Shown piece after piece: positions 53,050 to 59,569 of a stretch of 64,000 nt of DNA. The notes below the pieces were generated by a model, which was given only the letters and a program-made list of their open reading frames with translations, had not been told where the DNA came from and made no database searches. Location of the stretch: assembly GCA_950097015.1 (NCBI GenBank), contig CATNEN010000001.1:26075001-26139000 (forward strand), read 5' to 3'. Each line of letters starts with the position of its first letter. Position 1 is the stretch's first letter. The position numbers and the translations under genes were made by a program. This stretch comes from Macrostomum hystrix. Taxonomy: Eukaryota; Platyhelminthes; Macrostomidae.

Positions 53050-53215
53050 AGAAACCAACATTAATGCACCACCAATGCGTCATCAATTCACCACGAACGC
53101 GTCATCAATTCATCACGAATGCGTCATCAATGCACCACCAATGCGTCATCAATTCATCACCAAGGCATCCACAATGCATCATCATGTGGCCGCTACCATC
53201 ATTTGCGTCATCAAT
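53050..53215. repeat. Short ~20-bp tandem repeat between pol and the J-domain ORF
   Basis: About seven degenerate units built on GCGTCATCAATTCACCACGA, with GCACCACCAATGC variants, just after the pol stop. Confidence 0.85.
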
Positions 53216-53331
53216 CTCCCGACTAGCCTAACGGGTACCCCTATCGCCAGCTATTCTATCAGTGCGGTCGCCTACCAGATAGCGTCCCGACGATTAGCGG
53301 TCCAAGTCCCAAATGCACCCACCCGACGAAA

Positions 53332-53700
53332 ATGCGACCTGCGACCCAGGGTTCAGCGACCTCGAGGCTGCAGAACGATCCTATCCAAGGGTATATAGCG
53401 GGCCGGTGCCGTTTCAGGCATTGCTTTCCCGGGCTGGACCTCTATGGCGAGTTCGGAGTTTCCCCGTTCGCGACTGCGGATGAGTTGCGTCGTGCGTACC
53501 GGCGGGAGAGTCTGCGCCGACACCCGGACAAGTGCGGACCGCAGGGCACTGAGAGTTTCCAGAAACTCCAACATGCGAGTGCTATTTTGCTATGTCCATT
53601 TCGGCGAGCGCTGTATGACCGGTTCGGCCAGGAGGCGGTCTCGGACCCAATGACGTGTGCGAAATACTTTGTTCCTCCAGACGGGATGCAGGTCCCATAA
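53332..53700 (+). CDS. J-domain (DnaJ-type) protein encoded in the retrotransposon
   Basis: 122 codons from the ATG at 53332 to TAA 53698-53700, in the env position between pol and the 3' LTR. Residues ~35-98 have the whole J-domain pattern: LDLYGEFGVSPFATADELRR (helix I and start of II), AYRRESLRRHPDKCG with the invariant HPD at residues 64-66 (53521-53529), SFQKLQHASAILL (helix III) and FRRALYDRFG (helix IV end). In known J proteins HPD activates Hsp70 ATPase, so the inferred role is recruiting host Hsp70, for particle assembly or disassembly or intasome function. The same frame stays mostly open downstream to 54402 except for two stops, so the original protein was probably longer. Acquisition from a host DNAJ gene is the simplest origin. 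Confidence 0.85.
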   Translation: MRPATQGSATSRLQNDPIQGYIAGRCRFRHCFPGLDLYGEFGVSPFATADELRRAYRRESLRRHPDKCGPQGTESFQKLQHASAILLCPFRRALYDRFGQEAVSDPMTCAKYFVPPDGMQVP

Positions 53701-53949
53701 GAGTTCGTCATCAATGTCGACTCACAGTCTGCGAGTTCTAACGAGGATGGCGAAGGCTTCTCGGAGGACCGGAGCAGCGAGCTCGATGAAGATTTGCCAG
53801 ACTACGAGGCCAGGCGCGCCTATGATTGGACGCAGCCGGAAGATAGCGAGCTCGGTGAAGATTAGCCAGACTACGAGACCAGGCGCACCTATGACTGGAC
53901 GCAGTCGGAAGAGGACGAACTCCTAGATGACTCGACGGAGGACGCTGAG
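53701..53949 (+). pseudogene. In-frame acidic linker between the J-domain ORF and the next ORF, with one more stop
   Basis: After the TAA at 53698 the same frame stays open for 54 codons of strongly acidic sequence (EDRSSELDEDLPDYE) up to a TAG at 53863-53865, then on to the ATG at 53950. It contains a 69-bp tandem duplication. Copy one has TTG where copy two has the TAG, so that stop is a single-base change. It suggests one ancestral frame; stop readthrough is the alternative. Confidence 0.7.
53779..53916 (+). repeat. Two-copy 69-bp tandem duplication in the acidic linker
   Basis: 53779-53847 and 53848-53916 align without gaps with about ten differences; both start GAGCTC and contain CCAGACTACGAG and GACTGGACGCAG or GATTGGACGCAG. 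The length is a multiple of three, so the frame is kept. Confidence 0.9.
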
Positions 53950-54402
53950 ATGGTACCCGACGAGCCGCCGGGAACATCTGAAGTCGGACCGGCAGTGGTT
54001 TCAGCTGTGGCCTGCGCGACTTACTCCAGCAGGTCGGAAGAAGAGCCTTGGGTTGGCGATGCAGCTCGGGAGAGGCTGCGTTTAAGAAAGCGAACCCAGC
54101 GCAACATCCTACAAGGAAGTTCAGCCGCCACGTTCCGCACGCTGGTAAAAATAGCCGCGCTGTGCCACTTGGAGCGGCGGGATCATCGGACAGAAATCAC
54201 GGTGCTCCTGACCCAGGTCCTGATGTTCATCAGTCGAGACGTCAGCAAAAAGTACCGCGGGCACGCCAAGCGAACCTGGCAGCGGCAGGCCTTCGAACGC
54301 AGCGCCAAGTTCATCGCAAGTGTCGCGATCCCGACGTTTGAGCTGCACAATGGAGGACGTCTGCTAGGGCTGCTGCGTAGCGTGGCTTGGGCGGCCGTGT
54401 AG
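53950..54402 (+). CDS. Unrecognised ORF, same frame as the J-domain ORF
   Basis: 150 aa from the ATG at 53950. The N-terminal part is acidic and Ser-rich. Then comes a basic, probably helical region: ERLRLRKRTQRNILQ, ATFRTLVKIAALCHLERRD, TEITVLLTQVLMFISRDV, KKYRGHAKRTWQRQAFERSA. It has no signal peptide or transmembrane span, so it is not an envelope protein. It shares its frame with the J-domain ORF and the acidic linker, so it is best read as the C-terminal part of one J-domain protein. I recognise no family; the basic helices could bind nucleic acid or Gag. Confidence 0.6.
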   Translation: MVPDEPPGTSEVGPAVVSAVACATYSSRSEEEPWVGDAARERLRLRKRTQRNILQGSSAATFRTLVKIAALCHLERRDHRTEITVLLTQVLMFISRDVSKKYRGHAKRTWQRQAFERSAKFIASVAIPTFELHNGGRLLGLLRSVAWAAV

Positions 54403-54686
54403 CGGGGTGACGGGACGGATATCTCGGCTTGCCGTGGGCCCTTCTTCCATCACACCTCTCCTTATCATCATTAATTAATTTTTTCGTTTCGTTCGTTATT
54501 TTTCGTTGTCCCATACCATATGATTACCGGGAATGACCCCAAAGAGAAAAAATTTGTGCGGCAGCAAAAGTGCCGTCGGCGAAGTGCCGGATGATGATTT
54601 CAACCTGGTAACGACCGGCCTGGTGCGGACCTCGACCTGGTAATGACTGGCCTGGTGACCTGGTGATGCCATAGTGAGACCAGTTG
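54403..54686. other. Retrotransposon non-coding stretch
   Basis: Between the last ORF of the J-domain frame and the small TM ORF; no coding signal. Imperfect repeats of AACCTGGTAACGACCGGCCT occur at 54601-54660. Confidence 0.5.
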
Positions 54687-54905
54687 ATGATCCTATTTGG
54701 CGGGCACATCAAGCACATCGAGACACCTCCTGTCGGACGACCTAGATCCATTATGTACTGTATGCTGCTAGCTATTACGTGCTGTGGAATTGCCATGGCA
54801 TACCATTTTTTATTGACAATTTTCCATTACCTATTGACAATAATCATTGCTATCGTGTTTTTTATGGTGCTTCGGTCATTTTTTTTGAGGGGAAGAGTGT
54901 TGTGA
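54687..54905 (+). CDS. Small two-TM ORF before the 3' LTR
   Basis: 72 codons from the ATG at 54687, ending nine bases into the LTR. After about 20 polar residues come two hydrophobic spans (IMYCMLLAITCCGIAMAY; FLLTIFHYLLTIIIAIVFFM), then a basic end (LRSFFLRGR). It could be a small membrane protein or chance coding in T-rich DNA; expression is unproven. Confidence 0.35.
   Translation: MILFGGHIKHIETPPVGRPRSIMYCMLLAITCCGIAMAYHFLLTIFHYLLTIIIAIVFFMVLRSFFLRGRVL
54887..54897 (+). other. Polypurine tract
   Basis: GAGGGGAAGAG, preceded by a T run, ends directly at the 3' LTR start (TGTTGTG), as expected for plus-strand priming. Confidence 0.9.
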
Positions 54906-55116
54906 GCTGCGTCTCATAACGACCTTGCCCCGGCCCCTGCGTCTCCAGCCCTTCCACCCCAGCCGCCTGCTCAATCCGGTTCTGCCCGGCGCCGGCTTAG
55001 GCCACCCTCCGTTGACGTGTTTGTCGTTTGTCATTCGCCCATTGGCTGTCCCCTGTGCCGTCCTCGCTAGTCCAATCAGGCGGCTTCTGATTGGCTAGCC
55101 GGTCTCCTTCTCTCTC
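54898..55116 (+). repeat. 3' LTR fragment, broken by the viral element
   Basis: 219 bp matching the start of the 5' LTR with about four substitutions and a 13-bp deletion. Similarity stops inside the CTCTCTC run, exactly where AGTAGTATGC begins. The rest of the LTR should lie beyond the right end of the window. Confidence 0.92.
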
Positions 55117-55574
55117 AGTAGTATGCAAGAGGGGGCTTCTAGGACAAAAATAATCGCAGCCTCCATTATCCACAAACCATTACTTTTATTATTCCCGAAG
55201 AGATCAGGAAAAAAGGGTCCCCGCCTCTCTCTAAAACACTCCGTCTCCATATTCTAAATTCTCTACTTTTAATATTCCACATCAGTTTGTGAGTTGAATA
55301 TCTAGGACAAAAATTATCGCAGCCTCCTTAATGCACAAACCATTACCTTTATTCTTCCCGAAGGTTCCCCGCCAAAAAAAATCTGTCTCTACAGTTTGTG
55401 AACTTGGACAAAACAAATTATCGCAGCCACTCCCTAAGAGATCATGCACAAAATAGTGAACCTGCAAAAAGCGTGCCAAGACAATCAAATTAGCACTAAA
55501 ATCCCAATCCCCAAACTCAAGACCCCAAACCTAGGGTGCTCATCCTCCGAAAAAAAATTATATTCTCATTAAAA
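55117..55574. repeat. Terminal region with dispersed direct repeats (probable terminal inverted repeat)
   Basis: It starts AGTAGTATGCAAGAGG. A segment AGGACAAAAATAATCGCAGC followed by CACAAACCATTAC and ATTCCCGAAG occurs at 55141-55200, again at 55304-55363, and in short form at 55405-55428. The partner inverted repeat would be at the far end, outside the window. Confidence 0.6.
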
Positions 55575-55823
55575 ATGCTCCCAATCGTCTCTCCAGGATC
55601 TTATTACAAAAGTCATGAGCCTAATTACAAGAGTAAATACCGATGCAAACAAGAATGCAGCGAGTACATGAGAAAATATTGGCCCGGCGTTGATATCAAC
55701 GTCCCTAATATTAATCTAGCTCTCCAAAGACACTGGTTTCATGAGTATGGAGTAACCATAAAGGACTATGACAGCTACTATAACTTTGCAGAAATCATTA
55801 AGCAGCTTACATTCTCTCAATGA
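55575..55823 (+). CDS. Small viral-element ORF, unknown
   Basis: 82 aa from the ATG at 55575 (TTAAAAATG; an earlier in-frame GTG was not used). It is rich in Tyr and Lys (SPGSYYKSHEPNYKSKYR) with two Cys and an aromatic end (DYDSYYNFAEIIKQL). Its 3' end overlaps the convergent penton-like ORF by 17 bp. No family recognised. Confidence 0.45.
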   Translation: MLPIVSPGSYYKSHEPNYKSKYRCKQECSEYMRKYWPGVDINVPNINLALQRHWFHEYGVTIKDYDSYYNFAEIIKQLTFSQ

Positions 55824-56652
55824 TCAACGTCAATACAAACTCTTCACCGTTGAAATCAACGCCAACACCATCTTCCGTCTCAAACTGCAGCACAATCTCG
55901 TGAATCTCCTTATTACTTAGCACAACTCTTTTCACTGGATTTGGTTTCTCTACCAGCATCTGTCCTCCAGCAACAGAGTTTGAGATGTTGTACAAAATAT
56001 TCGTTCGCTTTCCCTTAAATACCCAATCACGACTGAGATTACTTCTGATTAGAATATTCAAACCCTTGACAATGTCTGCGATATTGGGTGCTAAGAACAG
56101 ACCGTTTAGCAGGGTCCTCGAAACCAAATCCAGTGAAAAGAGTTGTGCTTCCGCCTTATAAACTTTCTTCTCGAATCCCAATTCCCTATACCATGTGTCA
56201 TCTTTAAATCCAACCTCAGCATCTTTGTGAACTTGCATGACCACTCTCATTACAGTGAGATCATAGGATAGTTTGACAGGGAACAGTTTAGTCTCTGGCT
56301 TGCTTTCATTAGGTGTCTCAAAATGGCCTCTTTTAGTAAAACCACTTTCTAGAAAGTAATTGTAGGTATCCACACTTTGTGTGCTCACAGGGAATACCAC
56401 AGCTTCTGCTGCTGCACCTTTCCATTTGTAATGAAACTTATTATTTGCTGCTGTCACATTGGGAACGTTTGACCAACCAGTGAAGTCGTTAAGATATACA
56501 TGGTAATTAGCACTTGGATCCAGACGAATCGCCTGCTCTAATTTTTCAACAAATATCCCGTTTGAGTCATTAATTCGCCCAGCTATTGTAATAGGAATGC
56601 TCTCCTTAGAGTGAGAAATAATATTATTTAGTCTTTCAGCAATCGCTTCCAT
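55807..56652 (-). CDS. Probable penton/minor capsid protein
   Basis: 281 aa. An early segment (IRLDPSANYHVYLNDFTGW, then NVPNV and NKFHYKW) matches the pattern of uncharacterised proteins from Polinton/adintovirus-like elements of cnidarians and arthropods (LDP..YEVAL....SFPNI...NNKF), which I take to be penton or minor-capsid jelly-roll proteins. It is mostly beta-prone, with a strand-rich C-terminus (VDFNGEEFVLTLIIERM). It follows the MCP gene on the same strand after only 23 bp, consistent with co-expression. The family pattern is recalled, not computed; the penton role is inference. Confidence 0.5.
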   Translation of the reverse strand: MEAIAERLNNIISHSKESIPITIAGRINDSNGIFVEKLEQAIRLDPSANYHVYLNDFTGWSNVPNVTAANNKFHYKWKGAAAEAVVFPVSTQSVDTYNYFLESGFTKRGHFETPNESKPETKLFPVKLSYDLTVMRVVMQVHKDAEVGFKDDTWYRELGFEKKVYKAEAQLFSLDLVSRTLLNGLFLAPNIADIVKGLNILIRSNLSRDWVFKGKRTNILYNISNSVAGGQMLVEKPNPVKRVVLSNKEIHEIVLQFETEDGVGVDFNGEEFVLTLIIERM

Positions 56653-56675
56653 TTTTCAGCCCCGAAAAAAAATAT

Positions 56676-57962
56676 TTAAACTTTACTGGATGAATTGTTG
56701 ATCATGTTAAGCTTCACCTTCCTCTCGAACGCATAGATAATGTACAGGTCAACAGCAGTTGCGGCAGTCCTCTCAATGTTAGTCACGATATTCACAGGGC
56801 TGTTATCAGTAGGCATTTGTCTGGCAGACACATCAGCGCCAAACATCGGATAAAGAGTTCCATATTGAAGAGCAGTGATAGCAATTCCATTGTTCTCTTT
56901 TACAGCCAAGTCGACCAACTCGCTGTAAAATTTGCTAATCTTGTTCTGACTGAAATTTCCATTTTGTGGCAGTGCAGGGTAAAGATTATAACTGATTTCA
57001 TGCTGAATGGACCGCACATCTCCATGCATGTAGCGTATAATGTTATTTGGGTTTCTCAGGTTAATAATAATATACCTTGGATTGCTGCATGATCCCTCTT
57101 TAATGCAGATGTTTGTTCTGGTTTCGTTTCGCTCATCTCGACACATGTAGGCCGTGTAGGCGACATCAATGTCCTTCTCTATGGCCTTGAGATAATCTGC
57201 TTTTAGTGCGGTCTTTGGCTCAATGACTTCCAAATACAGTTCGATTCCGGTTAGCTTCACTTCCATCCTAGTGTGGTCCGCCCCAGTCCACAACACTCTA
57301 CTGCGATCATCTCTAGTCATCTTAAAGGTGTAGCTGAAGTTACTAGTCAGTCGATTAAATGTATTACAGAATCCACTCATGAATCTCAGTGGTATGAATA
57401 CATCAACAGACCGATACAGCGGGTTCTTAGCAGCATCATCAGCACCTTGCAACGCATAGTTGTATCTCTTCTTCCTCTTTTTATAGCCACTGTCATTGAT
57501 ATCTCCTTCTTTTTCATCTGCAATGAAACCCGCACCACTCCCCAACTGAATAAAATCTGGATTCTCGATCAAACAATGAGCGTCATAGACAATTCCAAAG
57601 TTGGCGATTCGCTCCAACTCTGTGCTCCCATTCGATACACTAAACTCCTTGAACATGTACGCCCAAAAGTTACTGATCAGAGCCACATCTGCATCATGCT
57701 TGTCAACGTTAGCATGAGCTGCATCCGCACCTCCCTTTGTCTTGAATTGAAATGTCATATGGAAGCCGCTCTTAAGACTGTGCACACTAACCAGAGACGA
57801 ACATCCATTGTAGGTGAATGTCAGTGTTTGACCAGGACCAAGATTAGTTTCATTCTGATTTTCCTGACTGGGAACTCTTACTTGAGTCGCTTTGATTGTG
57901 CTATCATCACTCAAAATAGGCTTGTTAATTTTGTAGAAAACTGGTGTCAGTGGGTCGTTCAT
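56676..57962 (-). CDS. Probable double jelly-roll major capsid protein
   Basis: 428 aa from the ATG at 57962. Alternating beta-type sequence throughout. A mid-protein motif RSVDVFIPLRFMSGFCNTFN then NFSYTFKMTRDD recalls the IPL....GF(C/A)......L.L.R signature in MCPs of Polinton/adintovirus-like elements. Other parts: YNGCSSLVSVHSLKSGF near the N-terminus, YKKRKKRYNYALQG, and a C-terminal LYIIYAFERKVKLNM. It is shorter than typical Polinton MCPs, so a compact or diverged form is implied. It starts 31 bp from the divergent + strand gene. The frame is intact. Confidence 0.55.
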   Translation of the reverse strand: MNDPLTPVFYKINKPILSDDSTIKATQVRVPSQENQNETNLGPGQTLTFTYNGCSSLVSVHSLKSGFHMTFQFKTKGGADAAHANVDKHDADVALISNFWAYMFKEFSVSNGSTELERIANFGIVYDAHCLIENPDFIQLGSGAGFIADEKEGDINDSGYKKRKKRYNYALQGADDAAKNPLYRSVDVFIPLRFMSGFCNTFNRLTSNFSYTFKMTRDDRSRVLWTGADHTRMEVKLTGIELYLEVIEPKTALKADYLKAIEKDIDVAYTAYMCRDERNETRTNICIKEGSCSNPRYIIINLRNPNNIIRYMHGDVRSIQHEISYNLYPALPQNGNFSQNKISKFYSELVDLAVKENNGIAITALQYGTLYPMFGADVSARQMPTDNSPVNIVTNIERTAATAVDLYIIYAFERKVKLNMINNSSSKV

Positions 57963-57993
57963 TTTTTTAAACTAAAAAAAAATAAAATAAAAA
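57963..57993. promoter_or_regulatory. 31-bp A/T divergent promoter region
   Basis: All the sequence between the MCP start (-) and the next start (+) is A/T except one C: T run, AAACT, then A-rich. Two capsid-block genes must share it as a bidirectional promoter and leader. Confidence 0.5.
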
Positions 57994-59142
57994 ATGAAGC
58001 GAAAAAGTGCGCAACAAATATCTGAATTGGAGAAGCTAGCACAAGCAGAAAAGAGAGTTACCGGGCTAATCAATAAGGAGCAACAATCCTACAATGAGTT
58101 TGTCCAAGCAGCCACAGAGTTTCATAAACCTGGGTATGGAGAAGCTAAGAAAAATATTGATCAAGTCAAAGAAACTATTGACGACATACAGGAAACCCAG
58201 GTGCAAAAGGCTTTGGACAAAATTCCAGAAGCACCGCAGATACAACAATCTGCAGAATCGCATCAATCACTAAAAGTAACGGATAACATTTTTGGACCAG
58301 TAGAACGCGCAGAACATGATGGGAAATATGTATTTGGAATAAGCATGTGGAGAAAAAACATTTATAATGAACCAGTGGAATATTATATCGACATAAACAA
58401 GAACCATATTTCTGTTGTCAAAGGCTCAGAAACTAAGAGCATAATTTACACAGAAACCTTACTGAATTTTATGACTAAGAACCAAGAGAAAATTTCGGAC
58501 AAGCAGCTAAAGAACTATAGAGATCTAGTGAGTTTTGCTCTTGCTAGAGATATAGAAATACTAAAGGTCCCACAAGTTCTGAAAATAATGCATGACAACG
58601 GTGTCATCCTGACTAGATTCAAAAAGTACAAGCATTTTAAACAATGGTTTGGTTTGCCAGATCAAGAAGATGCCATAAAATATCTAGAACAGCAACCGCC
58701 ACAGCAGCAACCGCCACAGCAGCAACCGCCACAGCAGCAACAAACAATCAAACCCGAAGACGTACTCAGTGCCCTTGAAAATGCAGATCCGACTCAAGTA
58801 GCTAAATATAAAAATGATCACCCGGATGCCTGGCAACAACTAGAAAATTTCTCCCCAGCTCAAATGAATAAAGTCAAAGCAAGAGTGTTCACACCACAAC
58901 AAAGACCAGTTGAGAGTTCACCCCAGTCCTCCACCGACCAGTCCTCCACTGACCAATCATTTCAAGGAAAAGGAATTTCTGACATCTATAAACGAGTGGC
59001 TGTTCTTCTTGGAGCTGCAAAGACTGGCATGAAAGACGAAAATAGAAAAGAATTTGTCAACATCCTGGACAAAATGATGGAAAAGAAGTATATCGACAAA
59101 CGGGCAAGAGAGCTTCTGCTTTCACGTTTTAACAAAAAATAA
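57994..59142 (+). CDS. Viral-element protein with coiled coil and PQ-rich linker
   Basis: 382 aa from ATG 57994. Residues ~1-75 are charged and helical (ISELEKLAQAEKRVTGLINK; KKNIDQVKETIDDIQETQ), probably a coiled coil. Residues ~100-225 form a compact domain (YVFGISMWRKN, HISVVKGSETKSIIYTETL, LLNFMTKNQEKISDKQLKNY, HFKQWFGLP). A similar short domain occurs in hypothetical proteins of cnidarian Polinton-like elements as I recall it. A (PPQQQ)n linker, then an Asp/Pro and Gln-rich part follow, ending in a basic helix (KRARELLLSRFNKK is paraphrased by KYIDKRARELLLSRFN). Function unknown; a structural or minor virion role is plausible from position. Confidence 0.5.
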   Translation: MKRKSAQQISELEKLAQAEKRVTGLINKEQQSYNEFVQAATEFHKPGYGEAKKNIDQVKETIDDIQETQVQKALDKIPEAPQIQQSAESHQSLKVTDNIFGPVERAEHDGKYVFGISMWRKNIYNEPVEYYIDINKNHISVVKGSETKSIIYTETLLNFMTKNQEKISDKQLKNYRDLVSFALARDIEILKVPQVLKIMHDNGVILTRFKKYKHFKQWFGLPDQEDAIKYLEQQPPQQQPPQQQPPQQQQTIKPEDVLSALENADPTQVAKYKNDHPDAWQQLENFSPAQMNKVKARVFTPQQRPVESSPQSSTDQSSTDQSFQGKGISDIYKRVAVLLGAAKTGMKDENRKEFVNILDKMMEKKYIDKRARELLLSRFNKK

Positions 59143-59159
59143 TTTCTTCCCTAATAAAA

Positions 59160-59543
59160 ATGCCGATTATTTTCGAAAATGACGTGGACAAATACTATGA
59201 CAAGGAGGAACTTAATCTAATTAAGCGTGGATCCGGACTTTTCCCGGCAGGCCACTATCCGAGGAAAGAACGCTCCGGGAATGGTCTTGCTGACATGATT
59301 GCACAGGGTGCTCGGGTCTTTAAAGTCATTAGTGAGAACAAAGATAATATTAAGAACGCGGCAGAATCAGTGGGAAGCGTTGTCACTGCGGCTAAAAAGA
59401 TAAAGGATACTGTAACACAAGATATTCAGCCACCATTGGCCCCGCTGGCTCCGCTGGCCCCGAATCCAGACAGTGTGGACCCTGCAATCTACGAGAAGAT
59501 GAGAGCTAGCATTAAAAAAGGAAGTGGTTTCAAATTTGACTAA
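59160..59543 (+). CDS. Small virion-type protein with GSG motifs
   Basis: 127 aa from ATG 59160 (TAATAAAAATG). Near each end it has a Lys-rich GSG motif (LIKRGSGLFPAGHYP; SIKKGSGFKFD at the C-terminus). Between them is a long amphipathic helix (GLADMIAQGARVFKVI, SVGSVVTAAKKIKDTV) and an Ala/Pro/Leu linker. Small proteins with repeated G-G/S-G motifs and an amphipathic helix recall adenovirus-type minor proteins and similar Polinton ORFs, but the GSG sites do not fit the adenain consensus exactly. Membrane-active or minor capsid role is inference. Confidence 0.45.
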   Translation: MPIIFENDVDKYYDKEELNLIKRGSGLFPAGHYPRKERSGNGLADMIAQGARVFKVISENKDNIKNAAESVGSVVTAAKKIKDTVTQDIQPPLAPLAPLAPNPDSVDPAIYEKMRASIKKGSGFKFD

Positions 59544-59569
59544 AGGGTGCTTTTCGAGGGTACAAGACA

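Larger units (their letters stand above)
47116..55116 (+). mobile_element. Ty3/gypsy-type LTR retrotransposon with extra post-pol ORFs (3' LTR interrupted)
   Basis: Order: 5' LTR (890 bp), Lys-type primer site, gag, -1 frameshift, pol with integrase after RNase H (Ty3/gypsy order), a short tandem repeat, a J-domain ORF, an acidic/basic ORF, a small two-TM ORF, polypurine tract, and 219 bp of 3' LTR cut off by the viral element at 55117. Over the shared part the LTRs differ by about 4 substitutions and one 13-bp indel, so insertion was fairly recent. It lies in the kinase intron, opposite to that gene. No envelope-type protein is seen. The clade needs a tree; there is no chromodomain. Confidence 0.93.

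Noticed and set aside
52856-53398. 180-codon frame overlapping the pol end
   Set aside because: Mostly out-of-frame pol sequence and the short repeat; the J-domain frame is better supported.
53950-54402. Envelope (env) gene of an errantivirus
   Set aside because: No signal peptide, furin-type site, fusion peptide or transmembrane span in this ORF.
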